Shown piece by piece: positions 10,301 to 18,330 of a stretch of DNA of 64,000 bases. Below the pieces are notes generated by a model, which worked only from the letters and a program-made list of their open reading frames with translations, had not been told where the DNA came from and did no database searches. Position 1 is the first letter of the stretch. Every line of letters starts with the position of its first letter. The stretch comes from Croceivirga sp. Its GTDB lineage: Bacteria; Bacteroidota; Bacteroidia; Flavobacteriales; Flavobacteriaceae. The stretch lies in contig JANQKR010000017.1 of the NCBI GenBank assembly GCA_028281025.1, positions 1 to 64,000 on the forward strand, written 5' to 3'. Both the position numbers and the translations under genes were made by a program.

Positions 10301-10457
10301 CGCTAAAAAGCTCTATGGCCGCCTGCTTTTCATACTCCATGGCTTTTCTAGAAAATTCTTCAAACTTTTCCAAATCTTCATTCCTTTTTGCGAGAATTGC
10401 CATTTCCGCAAAGTCCATTGCAAGTTTGTGTCGTTTTTCTATATACTGTTTTTTCAT
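7314..10457 (-). CDS. Z1-domain SF2 helicase-type ATPase of a restriction-like system
   Basis: A 1047-residue protein with an N-terminal helical region (about residues 1-120), then a superfamily-2 ATPase core: Walker A GHVQSGKTSN (about residue 247), Walker B DDEADN (about residue 384), and an arginine-finger motif in MQMGRWFGYRPGY (about residue 709). The stretch LSRGLTLEGLTVSYYLRAS is typical of the Z1 domain (PF10593). Such proteins occur in operons with C5 methyltransferases, MORC-type GHKL ATPases and PD-(D/E)XK nucleases, described computationally by Iyer, Abhiman and Aravind (2008). It is the last gene of the leftward five-gene operon, and its start overlaps the preceding stop by four bases. 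It probably moves or remodels DNA for the nuclease; this is inferred. The gene is clearly A+T-richer than the flanking tra genes. Confidence 0.88.
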   Translation of the reverse strand: MKKQYIEKRHKLAMDFAEMAILAKRNEDLEKFEEFSRKAMEYEKQAAIELFSEQIEPTRSVLFRSAGHLALDNADYVEAQKLYEYALEGNPPNEIAIELKELKVEVDRIKLENEKFTEFIITLLKGKKIPIDQTDIDSAFNRAMLAFTKQDINELHIRKFIEQQYTIESDPYTILDEGYSPWIDKSAKQNWKYWNRYKQYLQKEEQYAPDTIDKIDEITDDLLDHLKNPLEEGSWDKRGMVVGHVQSGKTSNYLALINKAADTGYKIIIVLTGMYNDLRAQTQFRIDKGFLGFDTQVERRLVASNKWGVGNYDSSLVPTPLTSSDLDGDFQRSPVPIDGSGPFVFVIKKNKSVLEKLIRQLASSGESIGNNKKIIRYAALVIDDEADNASINVSKDNVSTINGLIRSLLSIFQKSGYVGYTATPFANIFIPVPDNFQSIEPGVNVNQSDFFKRSGEDLFPRDFIINIPPPSNYIGPRQVFGIDANLVEDMEEVYQPLPIVIDIDDYDISIPDKHKHWDDLPEYLPDTLKYAIKCFILSCAIRRTRGHFTKHNSMLVHVTRFVRWQDKIAYLIYEELKSYKRQIEFKEGSIFAELKKIWNTEYVPTTNSIIDDERYDDPFIRHHEWYEIESQVHKAASKIEVRAVHGNKNEAALKYKNITPLDYYDNRNQGLSVIAVGGNKLSRGLTLEGLTVSYYLRASKMYDTLMQMGRWFGYRPGYIDLCRIFTSKELKQWYRFITIASDELREDFEEMNNLRKSPKEFGLKVRQHPDVLQITATNKFRYSHEMVLSFSDKLRETSRFVRDKSIIEKNYNHTVDFINNLGQPVDNEYQPYVWQSEDNYNQVINFLKGFSREDNPIENEKIVEYIEKQVSNNALRDWSICLVSTKRNATDNHFKIDGTPISIGLTMRTDIENGKGKYYIMAKSHIIDPRHEFVDIPEDSAIYTRALEDTIYDWNLSERTNKSETPPEFPSGKNIRKSRGIKNGLLLIYPLNPKPNGWENSPFDKPIIGYAISFPKNEQEIKVTYSVNKVFKEEYEYEAELDLIESE

Positions 10458-10978
10458 CTTTCAGCAGTTAACATCATAGGTTGCGCAAACCCCACAACAA
10501 CGATTATCGCAGGTAGTTTTGTGGAATCGGATTGTTTGGTTTGTTCAATCTTTATTTTTAGCCGCTTGACCAATTCGCCTTCATCCCCGTTCAATGAACC
10601 AGATACTTCTAGCCTTGCTTTCCGTTGAAAAAGAAAACTATCATTATCTCCTAACCAGTAGTCTATTCCAGTTCCTTTTCGTGAACGTTCAATTACTTGA
10701 TATTTCGATTCCTTGGCGACTTGAACTAATGCAACGCCACATGCACCTTCTTCAGTTGCTTCCTGCATGTCATTCCATGTTCTCTTTATTTCATCTGTTA
10801 CATCACATCTTTTAAGAGTATAATGTCTCGAATACACTCCTTTACCAGTAGCATGGGCAGTTATTGCATGACCTCTATCATTGATGCACACTGCAGCTGC
10901 ATGGGACAAACTTGCGCCCATAGCGGGGGTTAAATTATGGTGTTTTCCAAGCTCAAGCTCTGTTAGGTCTAAAATCAT
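10454..10978 (-). CDS. Unknown 174-residue protein of the MORC/Z1 island
   Basis: I do not recognise a named family with certainty. The protein is soluble, with a central region EEGACGVALVQVAKESKYQV, then GTGIDYWLG (about residue 102) and KARLEVSG (about residue 120), and a beta-rich end PAIIVVVGFAQPMM. An aspartate followed after a short gap by a strand with E-x-S could be a degenerate PD-(D/E)XK arrangement, but the canonical lysine is missing, so this is speculation. It lies between the Mrr-type nuclease gene (4-base gap) and the Z1 gene (4-base overlap), so it is an obligate member of this operon in translation terms. Confidence 0.75.
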   Translation of the reverse strand: MILDLTELELGKHHNLTPAMGASLSHAAAVCINDRGHAITAHATGKGVYSRHYTLKRCDVTDEIKRTWNDMQEATEEGACGVALVQVAKESKYQVIERSRKGTGIDYWLGDNDSFLFQRKARLEVSGSLNGDEGELVKRLKIKIEQTKQSDSTKLPAIIVVVGFAQPMMLTAER

Positions 10979-10982
10979 TACC

Positions 10983-12581
10983 TCAGTTAAAATGTCTTTG
11001 TTTAATATTCTTATATCTCGCTAGGATTCGCTCCAATTCATAAACTGAAAATTCTTGGGTTTCTATGTCTTTTCTTGCGGAAATCCTATCCAATTTGTCA
11101 TATAGTGTTGCATCAATTACAACAGAGGTCATTATTCCGTATCCTTGAGCATCATACTGCTCTATGGTATCCGAAATGTCAATTACTTTTGTAGCGGTAA
11201 GAGAACTTCCTGGCTTCAAATATTTGCATTGAAAAATATATTTCTCAGATTGATAACCCGGTCGCGGGTGTGTGTTAACAACAATATCTCTTCCTCCATC
11301 TCTTGATTTTGATTTCCCCATTTTTCTAATTGTACTATTATCAAATTTTGGATTATGGTAAATAATGTCATAACAGAGCTTCTCAAATTTTTCATCATCT
11401 AATTGTTCCCAAGGACATTTAATTTCAACATGAATACCCGCAAGATTAGCCGTAGTACGAAAAAGAACAGAAAGTCTATCGCCAAGTGAAATAAGTTCCA
11501 TATGATTTAGTTTATCCGTATCAAAAAAAAGATAAGAGCACTTTTCATCTCTGACAAGAATATGATCACCATATTCAGATAGATAAAAACAGACTACAAG
11601 AGGAGGTCGAAAAATATTTTTATTCTCGGTTGTTAATTCTAACAACTCCTCGCTGCGGTCTGTAGGATAGCCTTTGTAATTTTCCTTAGATGATTTTAAC
11701 TGAGAATACCGTCTATTGAAAGTAAGAAATTCGTGAACCCACGTTTCATATCCCCATCCGCCAAAATTGTCTTTTTGTATGTTATGCGCACACCGTTTGG
11801 CATGGATAAACGACCCGAATGGAAAATGAATAATCATTCCATCGGATATAATATAACTAATGTTGCCCAAAACGAAAAAATCAGCTTTGACAAATTTAAG
11901 ATTGCTAACACCAGCGTATTCTTCTACAATCCGGGATAGGTTGTATGAATTTGGAATAATCCAACCTTCCCTAGAGCAAAAAAAATCATTTCCTATGTTC
12001 TTACTGAAAGCGCTTTTCCAATATCCAAACCGCTGCTCTGGATATTTTTGATAGATTTCCTCAAAATACTTGGATTCAATAACTTCATCGTCGTCGTTCA
12101 AGTCTCCATCATATGTTTCATGGGCTAATTCGTAATAAGCGCCATAAATCAAGTTTGCATAATAATCATCTACTAATTCTGGATAGGTGAACGTCTTGCT
12201 ATCCAACTCTTGCTCAAACAAGTCCACCTTACTTATAAAATCTAGTCTACAATCATCATCTTCTCCCGCAAATCCTTCGCTAAGGAAAATCATCTGGTTT
12301 ATCATCTCCTGAATTTTTATAGGCTTCAAAGAGATTTCTACTACAGGATAATAAAATAGATTAGGATTTATTTTTAAATCAACCCTATCTGAGTATTTTG
12401 AAAGAGTTTCCGCAATATAAGAAGCCTCTATATAATCAATGATTATATTGATATACGAGTTGGTGCTATTAATTGAATGCAGGGGTATTTGAATAGTGAC
12501 ATTCTTATTTTCAAAGAGTATTTGAGAAATAACTTCTTTATTTTCCTTGAAGATTTTGTCTATGTCAATGATGGCAGACAC
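10983..12581 (-). CDS. Mrr-type restriction endonuclease domain protein
   Basis: A 532-residue protein whose last ~120 residues form an Mrr-like PD-(D/E)XK nuclease: FEKLCYDIIY, then GKSKSRDGGRDIVV (about residue 425) and the catalytic strand YIFQCKYLKPG (Q-x-K, about residue 451). The large N-terminal part (residues 1-390) has no family I can name and may be the target-recognition or regulatory region. The GTG start at 12581 overlaps the TAG of the GHKL ATPase gene by one base; no closer ATG gives a better start. It is the likely DNA-cutting subunit of the island and would be opposed by the methyltransferase encoded two genes upstream. Confidence 0.85.
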   Translation of the reverse strand: MSAIIDIDKIFKENKEVISQILFENKNVTIQIPLHSINSTNSYINIIIDYIEASYIAETLSKYSDRVDLKINPNLFYYPVVEISLKPIKIQEMINQMIFLSEGFAGEDDDCRLDFISKVDLFEQELDSKTFTYPELVDDYYANLIYGAYYELAHETYDGDLNDDDEVIESKYFEEIYQKYPEQRFGYWKSAFSKNIGNDFFCSREGWIIPNSYNLSRIVEEYAGVSNLKFVKADFFVLGNISYIISDGMIIHFPFGSFIHAKRCAHNIQKDNFGGWGYETWVHEFLTFNRRYSQLKSSKENYKGYPTDRSEELLELTTENKNIFRPPLVVCFYLSEYGDHILVRDEKCSYLFFDTDKLNHMELISLGDRLSVLFRTTANLAGIHVEIKCPWEQLDDEKFEKLCYDIIYHNPKFDNSTIRKMGKSKSRDGGRDIVVNTHPRPGYQSEKYIFQCKYLKPGSSLTATKVIDISDTIEQYDAQGYGIMTSVVIDATLYDKLDRISARKDIETQEFSVYELERILARYKNIKQRHFN

Positions 12582-14059
12582 TATATGTTCTCGATTAGTT
12601 CTGGATAATGTGCAAAAGGGTCTGTTCTTAATATTTCTTCTACCGCCTCGTCCCTTGTTTTTCCTTCGGCGATAAAACTTTCATATAATTCGATTACCAT
12701 TTTAACCATATCCGAACTGGCTTTTCCTTCAAAAGGCGTTGTTTGGAAGTCATTGTTTTCAGTTTCATTAGAAACAATCAATGGAAGTGGGACAGTTTCC
12801 TCGATAAGTCGGAGCAGTCTATTTAGTTTTGCTTTGCTGCTAGGATACCTCGAAAGAAAGTTGGCAATAATCGGATGTGAACGGTTTATTTGGTAAAATC
12901 TTCTCCCCTTACTTTTTTTATCTGTCCATACAAGGACTTTATTTTTCGAATTGCTTTTTTGTCGCCTTTCACCAATTTGTCGATATACTTCTACGGCTTC
13001 TTTTCTTGTCTTGTCTGCAATTTCTTTTAACTGTGTTTTGATCTCTGGTGGAGGAGTGGCTACAGATTTTTTTATGTCAAGTTGCCATATATTGTCAATG
13101 TCAACGGTGTTCGGGATATTAACAAATATTCTGGCAAGTTTGTAGTGTTCTTCTTGTTTATACATGCCTAACCAGTCGCCGGCAAGCAAAAGACGATTAT
13201 TTCTGTAGATATAGAAACCCTGATGAGAATTCCATCCTTTTACTCCAGAGGCATTTTCAAAAACCTGTCTATTTATTTTTGAATGTAGCGGTAATACATA
13301 AGGTACAACTTCGATAATATCATTAATAATTGCTTTTGCAATGACTTTTGTAGCCTTCTCGGTTTTTAGATAAGGGTCCCACGGAGCTATTTTTCTATTT
13401 TTTATCCAAACAGTAAGTTTTTGGTTTTCCATATACTGATGAAAAACCATACTCAGATGCTTTTTTAGGGATTCAATTCTTTCTAGGAATTGATTCATTG
13501 CTTTTTCGGGACTTTCACCACTTTTATCAATAATCCGGTCTAAATCCTTCCAAATTATAGAGGTCCCAGTCGTTAATTTTTTTAACCTTGCAATAAGACT
13601 TTGATCCGACAGATATTTTAAAATTCTCCATTTGTTTACCGCTGTAACATAATTTAGGTCCCAACACCGATATATGATTTTGTTTAATTCTTTTGACTTG
13701 GTTGCTACAGTTAGATTCCTACATTGAGAGAAAGAAGCCGTTTTTAGTCCCAGTCCGAATCTTCCAAGGTCCTCTTGACTCCTATCCAACAACGGGTTTT
13801 TCGATCCTGGCCTCATAGCCTTTACCAGTTCTTTTTCCTTCATTCCTCTTCCATCATCTGTGATAACCAAAGAAGTGTTTTCTTCTTTCCAAGCAAAGTC
13901 AATCCAAACATTTTTGGCACCTGCCGCTATACTATTATCAATAATATCAGCTACAGCTGTAGATAGATTATAACCGATTGAACGGAAACTTTCTATCATT
14001 GCCCTAGCATAAGGAGAAGCATCCTCTCCTTCATATTGTTTAAGTTGCTCTAAATTCAT
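12581..14059 (-). CDS. MORC-like GHKL ATPase
   Basis: A 492-residue protein with an N-terminal GHKL ATP-binding fold: N-box-like DIIDNSIAAGAKNVWIDF (about residue 38), the DDGRGM motif (about residue 73), and GRFGLGLKTASFSQC (about residue 102) for the ATP lid. This order matches MORC/MutL-type ATPases of prokaryotic restriction clusters, which are expected to dimerise on ATP binding and clamp DNA. A C-terminal S5-like half precedes an acidic tail. The start overlaps the end of the methyltransferase gene by 20 bases and the stop overlaps the next start, so expression is coupled. Confidence 0.88.
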   Translation of the reverse strand: MNLEQLKQYEGEDASPYARAMIESFRSIGYNLSTAVADIIDNSIAAGAKNVWIDFAWKEENTSLVITDDGRGMKEKELVKAMRPGSKNPLLDRSQEDLGRFGLGLKTASFSQCRNLTVATKSKELNKIIYRCWDLNYVTAVNKWRILKYLSDQSLIARLKKLTTGTSIIWKDLDRIIDKSGESPEKAMNQFLERIESLKKHLSMVFHQYMENQKLTVWIKNRKIAPWDPYLKTEKATKVIAKAIINDIIEVVPYVLPLHSKINRQVFENASGVKGWNSHQGFYIYRNNRLLLAGDWLGMYKQEEHYKLARIFVNIPNTVDIDNIWQLDIKKSVATPPPEIKTQLKEIADKTRKEAVEVYRQIGERRQKSNSKNKVLVWTDKKSKGRRFYQINRSHPIIANFLSRYPSSKAKLNRLLRLIEETVPLPLIVSNETENNDFQTTPFEGKASSDMVKMVIELYESFIAEGKTRDEAVEEILRTDPFAHYPELIENI

Positions 14060-15662
14060 CTAGTTGAATTTCAGGTTCTTCCTCTTGTCCTTGTTCTCGA
14101 ATTTGATTGAATACATCATGAACTATTGTAGCTATATTGTTTGCCAGTAATGGTGGAACTGCATTTCCGACCTGGATAAATTGTGCAGTCCGCGGACCAC
14201 AGAAAAAGTAATTGTCTGGAAAGGTTTGAACGCGTGCCGCCTCACGTACCGTTAAACTTCTGCACTGTGTTGGGTCTGGGTGAATATAATAATGCCCGTC
14301 TTTTGAGATGTGGCTTGTAATTGTTTTGCTGGGTTTACTAATAAGCTGCACCCTAAAACGATCTGCAAATTTCTTCTTGTCAATTCCCTCTTGAACATTT
14401 TTATGATTAGGTAATAGTAATTCTGGGAAATCTTCGAGTTTAGGAGACCTCATATTAACTCTGGCAAAACATGAAGCAAAAAAATACCTATGCAAATCAC
14501 TTTCCATGTGTCCTCTTGATTGATGATTGCATACCCCACCAATCCTATTGTCAATAAACCAATCTGGACTGTATTCCGAATTGACGTTTCTATATTTAAT
14601 GTAGTTTAATCCAATTCCTTTTTGCGGGAGTCTTAATCTATTTAATTGCCGCGTGATTTCAACCACAACCGTGTCTTCAATTTGACTTAATAATGTTGAA
14701 TCGGTAATTCCCATAATTACATTAAGCCAATTTTCATTTATATTTTTAATTTTTGAAAGGCCACTTCTAAGCCTTGGCAAGCCAGTAAGCACTCTCGATA
14801 TTGGTATTTCATCCTCTGGTTGGAGAATATTTGGTGTAATCTCATAATGCTTTCTTATTCCAAGAAGAATAACTCTATGTCTAGTTTGGGGAATACCAAA
14901 ATCTTCTGATTTTATTACATAATCTTTATGCTTGTTAACCGGATTACCTTGGATATCATAAGACATCGGCATTGAGGTCAAAGAAAAAATATGGTAACCA
15001 GGACAAGTAAGTTCTCCATCGGCTTCACCATAGTCCAACTGGTAGGCCGCTACTGGATTTTTCAGGTCTTCAAGAATACGTGCAAAAACTGGACTATCTT
15101 CAGTCTCAGCTGACAATAAACCTTTAACATTTTCCATAATGAAAATAGACGGATTGTGAACTGCCAAGATTCTCAAATATTGTTTGTAAAGCTCAACTCT
15201 CTCATCTTTTTCACCATCTAGAATTGTTTCTTGACGCCTAGATCTCCCCACTACAGAATACGCTTGGCAAGGTGGCCCTCCAAGAAGCAACCAGTCCTCT
15301 TCACCCTGTAACGCCTCTGTTATTCGAATATCCACATCTTCCGGAAGAACGGAGTTTTCCCCATCACCTAGTTCAGCAAGCCAAGCATCATTTTTTGCCT
15401 TTTGTGCCTGTACTGGCCACCTTTCATACAATTCGTCAAGGGTAATTTCGCCTCTAAGCAATCTGTAATAATCACTTGGAGCATCACCTAAATCGAATTG
15501 ACGATAAAAACTTCTTAAAGTAAGAGTCTGGTGAGCGTAAAATTCCTTTTCTATTGATAGTGCTATTTTAAATTTTCGGGCATTATCATTGTCGACAATA
15601 CTTGTAAAACCTTCTCCCAAACCACCTGGACCAGCAAATATGTCAACTACCGGTATGGCCAT
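14040..15662 (-). CDS. DNA (cytosine-5) methyltransferase
   Basis: A 540-residue C5-methyltransferase with all main motifs: motif I VVDIFAGPGGLGEGF (residues 5-19), catalytic motif IV GGPPCQAYS (about residue 129), motif VI IMENVKG, motif VIII QTRHRVILLGIR, motif IX LTVREAARVQTFPDNY and motif X QVGNAVPPLLANN. A long region of about 130 residues between VIII and IX is the target-recognition domain, so the specificity cannot be read here. It is the first gene of the five-gene operon and presumably protects host DNA from the Mrr-type nuclease. Its A+T-rich codon use differs from the tra genes. Confidence 0.95.
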   Translation of the reverse strand: MAIPVVDIFAGPGGLGEGFTSIVDNDNARKFKIALSIEKEFYAHQTLTLRSFYRQFDLGDAPSDYYRLLRGEITLDELYERWPVQAQKAKNDAWLAELGDGENSVLPEDVDIRITEALQGEEDWLLLGGPPCQAYSVVGRSRRQETILDGEKDERVELYKQYLRILAVHNPSIFIMENVKGLLSAETEDSPVFARILEDLKNPVAAYQLDYGEADGELTCPGYHIFSLTSMPMSYDIQGNPVNKHKDYVIKSEDFGIPQTRHRVILLGIRKHYEITPNILQPEDEIPISRVLTGLPRLRSGLSKIKNINENWLNVIMGITDSTLLSQIEDTVVVEITRQLNRLRLPQKGIGLNYIKYRNVNSEYSPDWFIDNRIGGVCNHQSRGHMESDLHRYFFASCFARVNMRSPKLEDFPELLLPNHKNVQEGIDKKKFADRFRVQLISKPSKTITSHISKDGHYYIHPDPTQCRSLTVREAARVQTFPDNYFFCGPRTAQFIQVGNAVPPLLANNIATIVHDVFNQIREQGQEEEPEIQLDEFRAT

Positions 15663-15782
15663 CTACTTCTAATAATTAGTAAGATTAATATTATTTTCAA
15701 TAAGATATTTCTCACGCGAACAGTTTTAGCGTAAAATCTTAAAAATATTAATCTAAATAATGAGTTCAAAAGAAATTTGGTC

Positions 15783-16439
15783 TTATTTCCTCTTATCCCC
15801 ACTTCCCCCATCAAAAGCCACCAAATTAAAGAGCTCTCGCATCCGGCTCCTCACCCGGTTCCCGTACAGTTCCTCCAGCTCCTGAGCATTCAAGTTGGTC
15901 GTAGCATGCGTCTTGATTCCCCGCTGTTGAAAAAGCTCATGACGGGAGAGTAGGATTTCGCCAAGCACATTGCAGTCCTTTCCAAAATGCCGCCCTATCG
16001 GTTCCACGCCCAGATCATCAAAACAGAAGAATTGGTTATTGCCATAGTTCTCAATTGTACGGTACCCGATATGATTAAAGGCAAAGACCACGTTCCTGGA
16101 AGGAATGATTTGGTAGGGTCGTTGGTGGGGCACAATATGGCGCAACAGTTTCATCAAGCTTGTTTTGCCACAGCCCACCGGACCCGAAAGTAATAAGCCC
16201 TTATCCGGGTCGATACCATGCTTTTTGCAGTTTTCAAAATCTCGGATATAGTAATGGCAGAGCTTCAGAAGAATATCGTGGTCCTCCTCATATATCTTGA
16301 AGTGTTTCCCAAAAAGCAGTTTCCCCTTGGCATTGAGGTAGACTAGGATTTTTGGAAAGTCATAGACTACCGTCCGCCCATCAAACTTTCCGATGGAATA
16401 CTCCACCGCACCTTCCCTGAGCTTACAAGGGTTCACCAT
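15783..16439 (-). CDS. DnaC/IstB-like AAA+ ATPase of the element
   Basis: A 218-residue ATPase with Walker A LSGPVGCGKTSLM (about residue 86), Walker B FFCFDDLG (about residue 138) and an arginine-rich end (NRVRSRMRELFNLVAFDG) typical of DnaC/IstB-like helicase loaders. Proteins of this size sit next to a small winged-helix gene and an HTH gene on many Bacteroidetes conjugative elements and are thought to act in element replication. The N-terminus overlaps the preceding gene by 17 bases. Composition returns here to that of the tra genes, marking the right edge of the A+T-rich restriction island. Confidence 0.82.
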   Translation of the reverse strand: MVNPCKLREGAVEYSIGKFDGRTVVYDFPKILVYLNAKGKLLFGKHFKIYEEDHDILLKLCHYYIRDFENCKKHGIDPDKGLLLSGPVGCGKTSLMKLLRHIVPHQRPYQIIPSRNVVFAFNHIGYRTIENYGNNQFFCFDDLGVEPIGRHFGKDCNVLGEILLSRHELFQQRGIKTHATTNLNAQELEELYGNRVRSRMRELFNLVAFDGGSGDKRK

Positions 16440-16944
16440 AGTCCTTCTCTTTGGTGGTTCTCAAGTTGTCCCGATATGGGACAGTGGCTGCAGGTTTCTT
16501 TCCGTTTCCCAAATCGGAAACTTGCAAATTTTTGGTTTTATCCCGCTTTATATGGTTTCTTCTAGTTTGTATAGGTTTGTTTAAAGGTACCACCGCTTGT
16601 CCAGTACTTGTCCCATTTTTGTTAGAGCTTGGGTACAGCACTTGTTCGCAAGTTGTCCCAAAATCGAACATCTGGATACGGCTCCCTCGAAATGGATTGT
16701 GGGAGGGGGTATAGACCAAATAGTTCCAATGGCTCAATTCCTTGATGCAACGGTGGTAGGTGGATTTGGAACCGATCTTGGAGAGTTCCATCACCTCTTC
16801 CCGGTTGATATGGAAGGTCTTGGAGAAATGGTACTGGTTCCACAGTTGGAAAAGCCCCATGTACAGACTGATATGGGTCGGGTTCAATCGATCATCCTTC
16901 GAAAACTTTTGAAAGACCGCATTCAAATGTCGGATATAGTTCAT
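16423..16944 (-). CDS. Winged-helix protein, probable element replication protein
   Basis: A 173-residue protein. The N-terminal ~95 residues (YMGLFQLWNQYHFSKTFHI, then VMELSKIGSKSTYHRCIKEL and WNYLVYTPSHNPF) form a recognisable winged-helix layout, as seen in small replication-associated proteins of Bacteroidetes mobile elements; the remainder is polar and probably disordered. The ATG at 16944 overlaps the TGA of the HTH gene by one base (TGATG). It is followed, with 17 bases of overlap, by the DnaC-like ATPase, which supports a replication-linked role. A specific function cannot be read from the sequence. Confidence 0.7.
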   Translation of the reverse strand: MNYIRHLNAVFQKFSKDDRLNPTHISLYMGLFQLWNQYHFSKTFHINREEVMELSKIGSKSTYHRCIKELSHWNYLVYTPSHNPFRGSRIQMFDFGTTCEQVLYPSSNKNGTSTGQAVVPLNKPIQTRRNHIKRDKTKNLQVSDLGNGKKPAATVPYRDNLRTTKEKDYGEPL

Positions 16945-17222
16945 CAATAGCGATTGTAGATACGGTTCTCCTCCATCACCCGTTGGATGTCCTCCGCATC
17001 ATAAAAGATGACACCACCTACCTTGGAGTAGGGCAGGGTACCGTTGATGCGAAGGTTCTGCAAGGTTCCCGGACTGATTTTCAATAGGTCCATGACCTCA
17101 TTGGATTTCAGGTAGCGTTTCAGGCCACTGCCCTTGTGCTGCATAAGAAGTTTTCGCATATCCTCTAGGAGTTCCACTTTGAACTCTCGCAGGTCATCTG
17201 TGGTAATAATACTTGTTGGCAT
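16944..17222 (-). CDS. HTH (excisionase-type) DNA-binding protein
   Basis: A 92-residue protein with a helical, charged N-terminus and a C-terminal HTH_17/MerR-like domain (YLKSNEVMDLLKISPGTLQN, then GTLPYSKVGGVIFYDAEDI). Such proteins act as excisionases or small regulators on Bacteroidetes conjugative elements. The ATG at 17222 (MPTSIITTDD) is preferred to one nine codons upstream because the extra residues are not part of the usual family. It begins the small operon with the winged-helix and DnaC-like genes. Confidence 0.82.
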   Translation of the reverse strand: MPTSIITTDDLREFKVELLEDMRKLLMQHKGSGLKRYLKSNEVMDLLKISPGTLQNLRINGTLPYSKVGGVIFYDAEDIQRVMEENRIYNRY

Positions 17223-17493
17223 AATTAAGGTTTTAAAGAAAGGGGCCATCGGTTCAACTTTTTATTAACGACCCCTATCCTGATTTGACTTTCGTTGTAC
17301 AAAATTGTGATGGATTGTACATTTTTCTTCACTAGTATGACCGTACTACGGTTAAAATTTAACATCTTAAGATTTGACGTGATTTGGAAGGTAATGACAG
17401 TGTTATTTCCAGCGAGAAATGAGATTTGCCCTAATAAAGTGAAGTTTTAAAATAGCTTGGGGAAAATTCCGTAGGTACACCCTATGGGGACAA
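17223..17493. other. Intergenic region between HTH operon and rteC
   Basis: About 270 bases without a convincing gene. Near 17296-17322 there are two close TGTACA-containing blocks (TTGTACAAAATTG and ATTGTACATTTTT) that could be operator half-sites for the HTH or RteC proteins, and near 17334 a small inverted repeat (AGTATGACCGTACT). The promoter for the leftward HTH operon should lie here. All of this is pattern reading without experimental support. Confidence 0.35.
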
Positions 17494-18330
17494 CTAATGC
17501 GCATCGATACGCTCCATTTCCTCCAACAGCGCTTCCATCAGTTTGTCCAGAAATGCTGTTCGCGACTTTTTGCGGGACTTCATTTCCTGGAAGAGTTTAT
17601 AAATATCCTTGATCTGCACATCAAATACCTCCTGCAGCTTCCGGTAGATTTGGATGATGGTCAGGTTTTCATTTTTGAGGCCAGCGTGGAAAAGGGCATA
17701 GACCATTTCCGCAAAAGCAACATCCCCAAAGGGCCATGGCAATTTGTCCGGCGATAAAAGACCATTGATTTGGGCATCCGAATGATTCAGCGAAATCAAG
17801 CGATGGTCCAAATACTGCAACAAGCGTTTGTATGACTTTAGTTTGGCCAACAGCATATCACGGGGAGTACTAAAGTCAGGATCCTGGAAATAATAATCAG
17901 AGCCCAAAAGATAGTATTCATTGATGGAATCACGGGTATAGAAAGCCTGGTCAAAATAAGTATAACCCGCATCCACATAGCGTTCAAAGTCAAGGTTGCG
18001 AAGAAAGAATTGATTGAGACACTGTATTTTCCTTTTGATAGATTTCTGCTGGACCTTACGATTGGCTTTGGGAAATTGTACCTCAAAGGAATGGATTTCC
18101 GAAAAATAGATAAGCGGCACCATAGGAATCTGTTTGATGGTTTTGAAAAACCGGATTTCCTCCGTTTGGGAGGAAAACCCATTTTTCAGGATTTCCTTTT
18201 TAAAGACTCGTAATAGATCACGGCACTTAATGGTAGACAAATGTGCCAATTCCTTAATATCAAGATCACTTTGTTTGAGTTCCAACAGTTCTTTTTCAAG
18301 ACCATGGGCTAAATCGAAAAGATATTCCAT
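17494..18330 (-). CDS. rteC: RteC family regulator
   Basis: A 278-residue protein with the RteC-family appearance (PF09357): helical N-terminus, the central motif DSINEYYLLGSDYYFQDP, and a C-terminal region with WPFGDVAFAEMVYALFHAG followed by a lysine-rich helix-turn-helix. In CTnDOT, RteC activates excision genes under control of RteA/RteB; no rteA/rteB pair is visible in the window. It stands alone, 271 bases from the HTH gene, and is transcribed leftwards, divergent from the FecI-type sigma factor gene. Confidence 0.85.
   Translation of the reverse strand: MEYLFDLAHGLEKELLELKQSDLDIKELAHLSTIKCRDLLRVFKKEILKNGFSSQTEEIRFFKTIKQIPMVPLIYFSEIHSFEVQFPKANRKVQQKSIKRKIQCLNQFFLRNLDFERYVDAGYTYFDQAFYTRDSINEYYLLGSDYYFQDPDFSTPRDMLLAKLKSYKRLLQYLDHRLISLNHSDAQINGLLSPDKLPWPFGDVAFAEMVYALFHAGLKNENLTIIQIYRKLQEVFDVQIKDIYKLFQEMKSRKKSRTAFLDKLMEALLEEMERIDAH

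Noticed and set aside
7314-15662. Reading the methyltransferase island as BREX or DISARM
   Set aside because: No PglZ, BrxC, or DISARM-type DUF1998 gene; the gene set fits the MORC/Z1 group instead.
17280-17330. TGTACA blocks as a toxin-antitoxin or phage operator
   Set aside because: Too short and isolated; noted only as possible half-sites in the intergenic entry.
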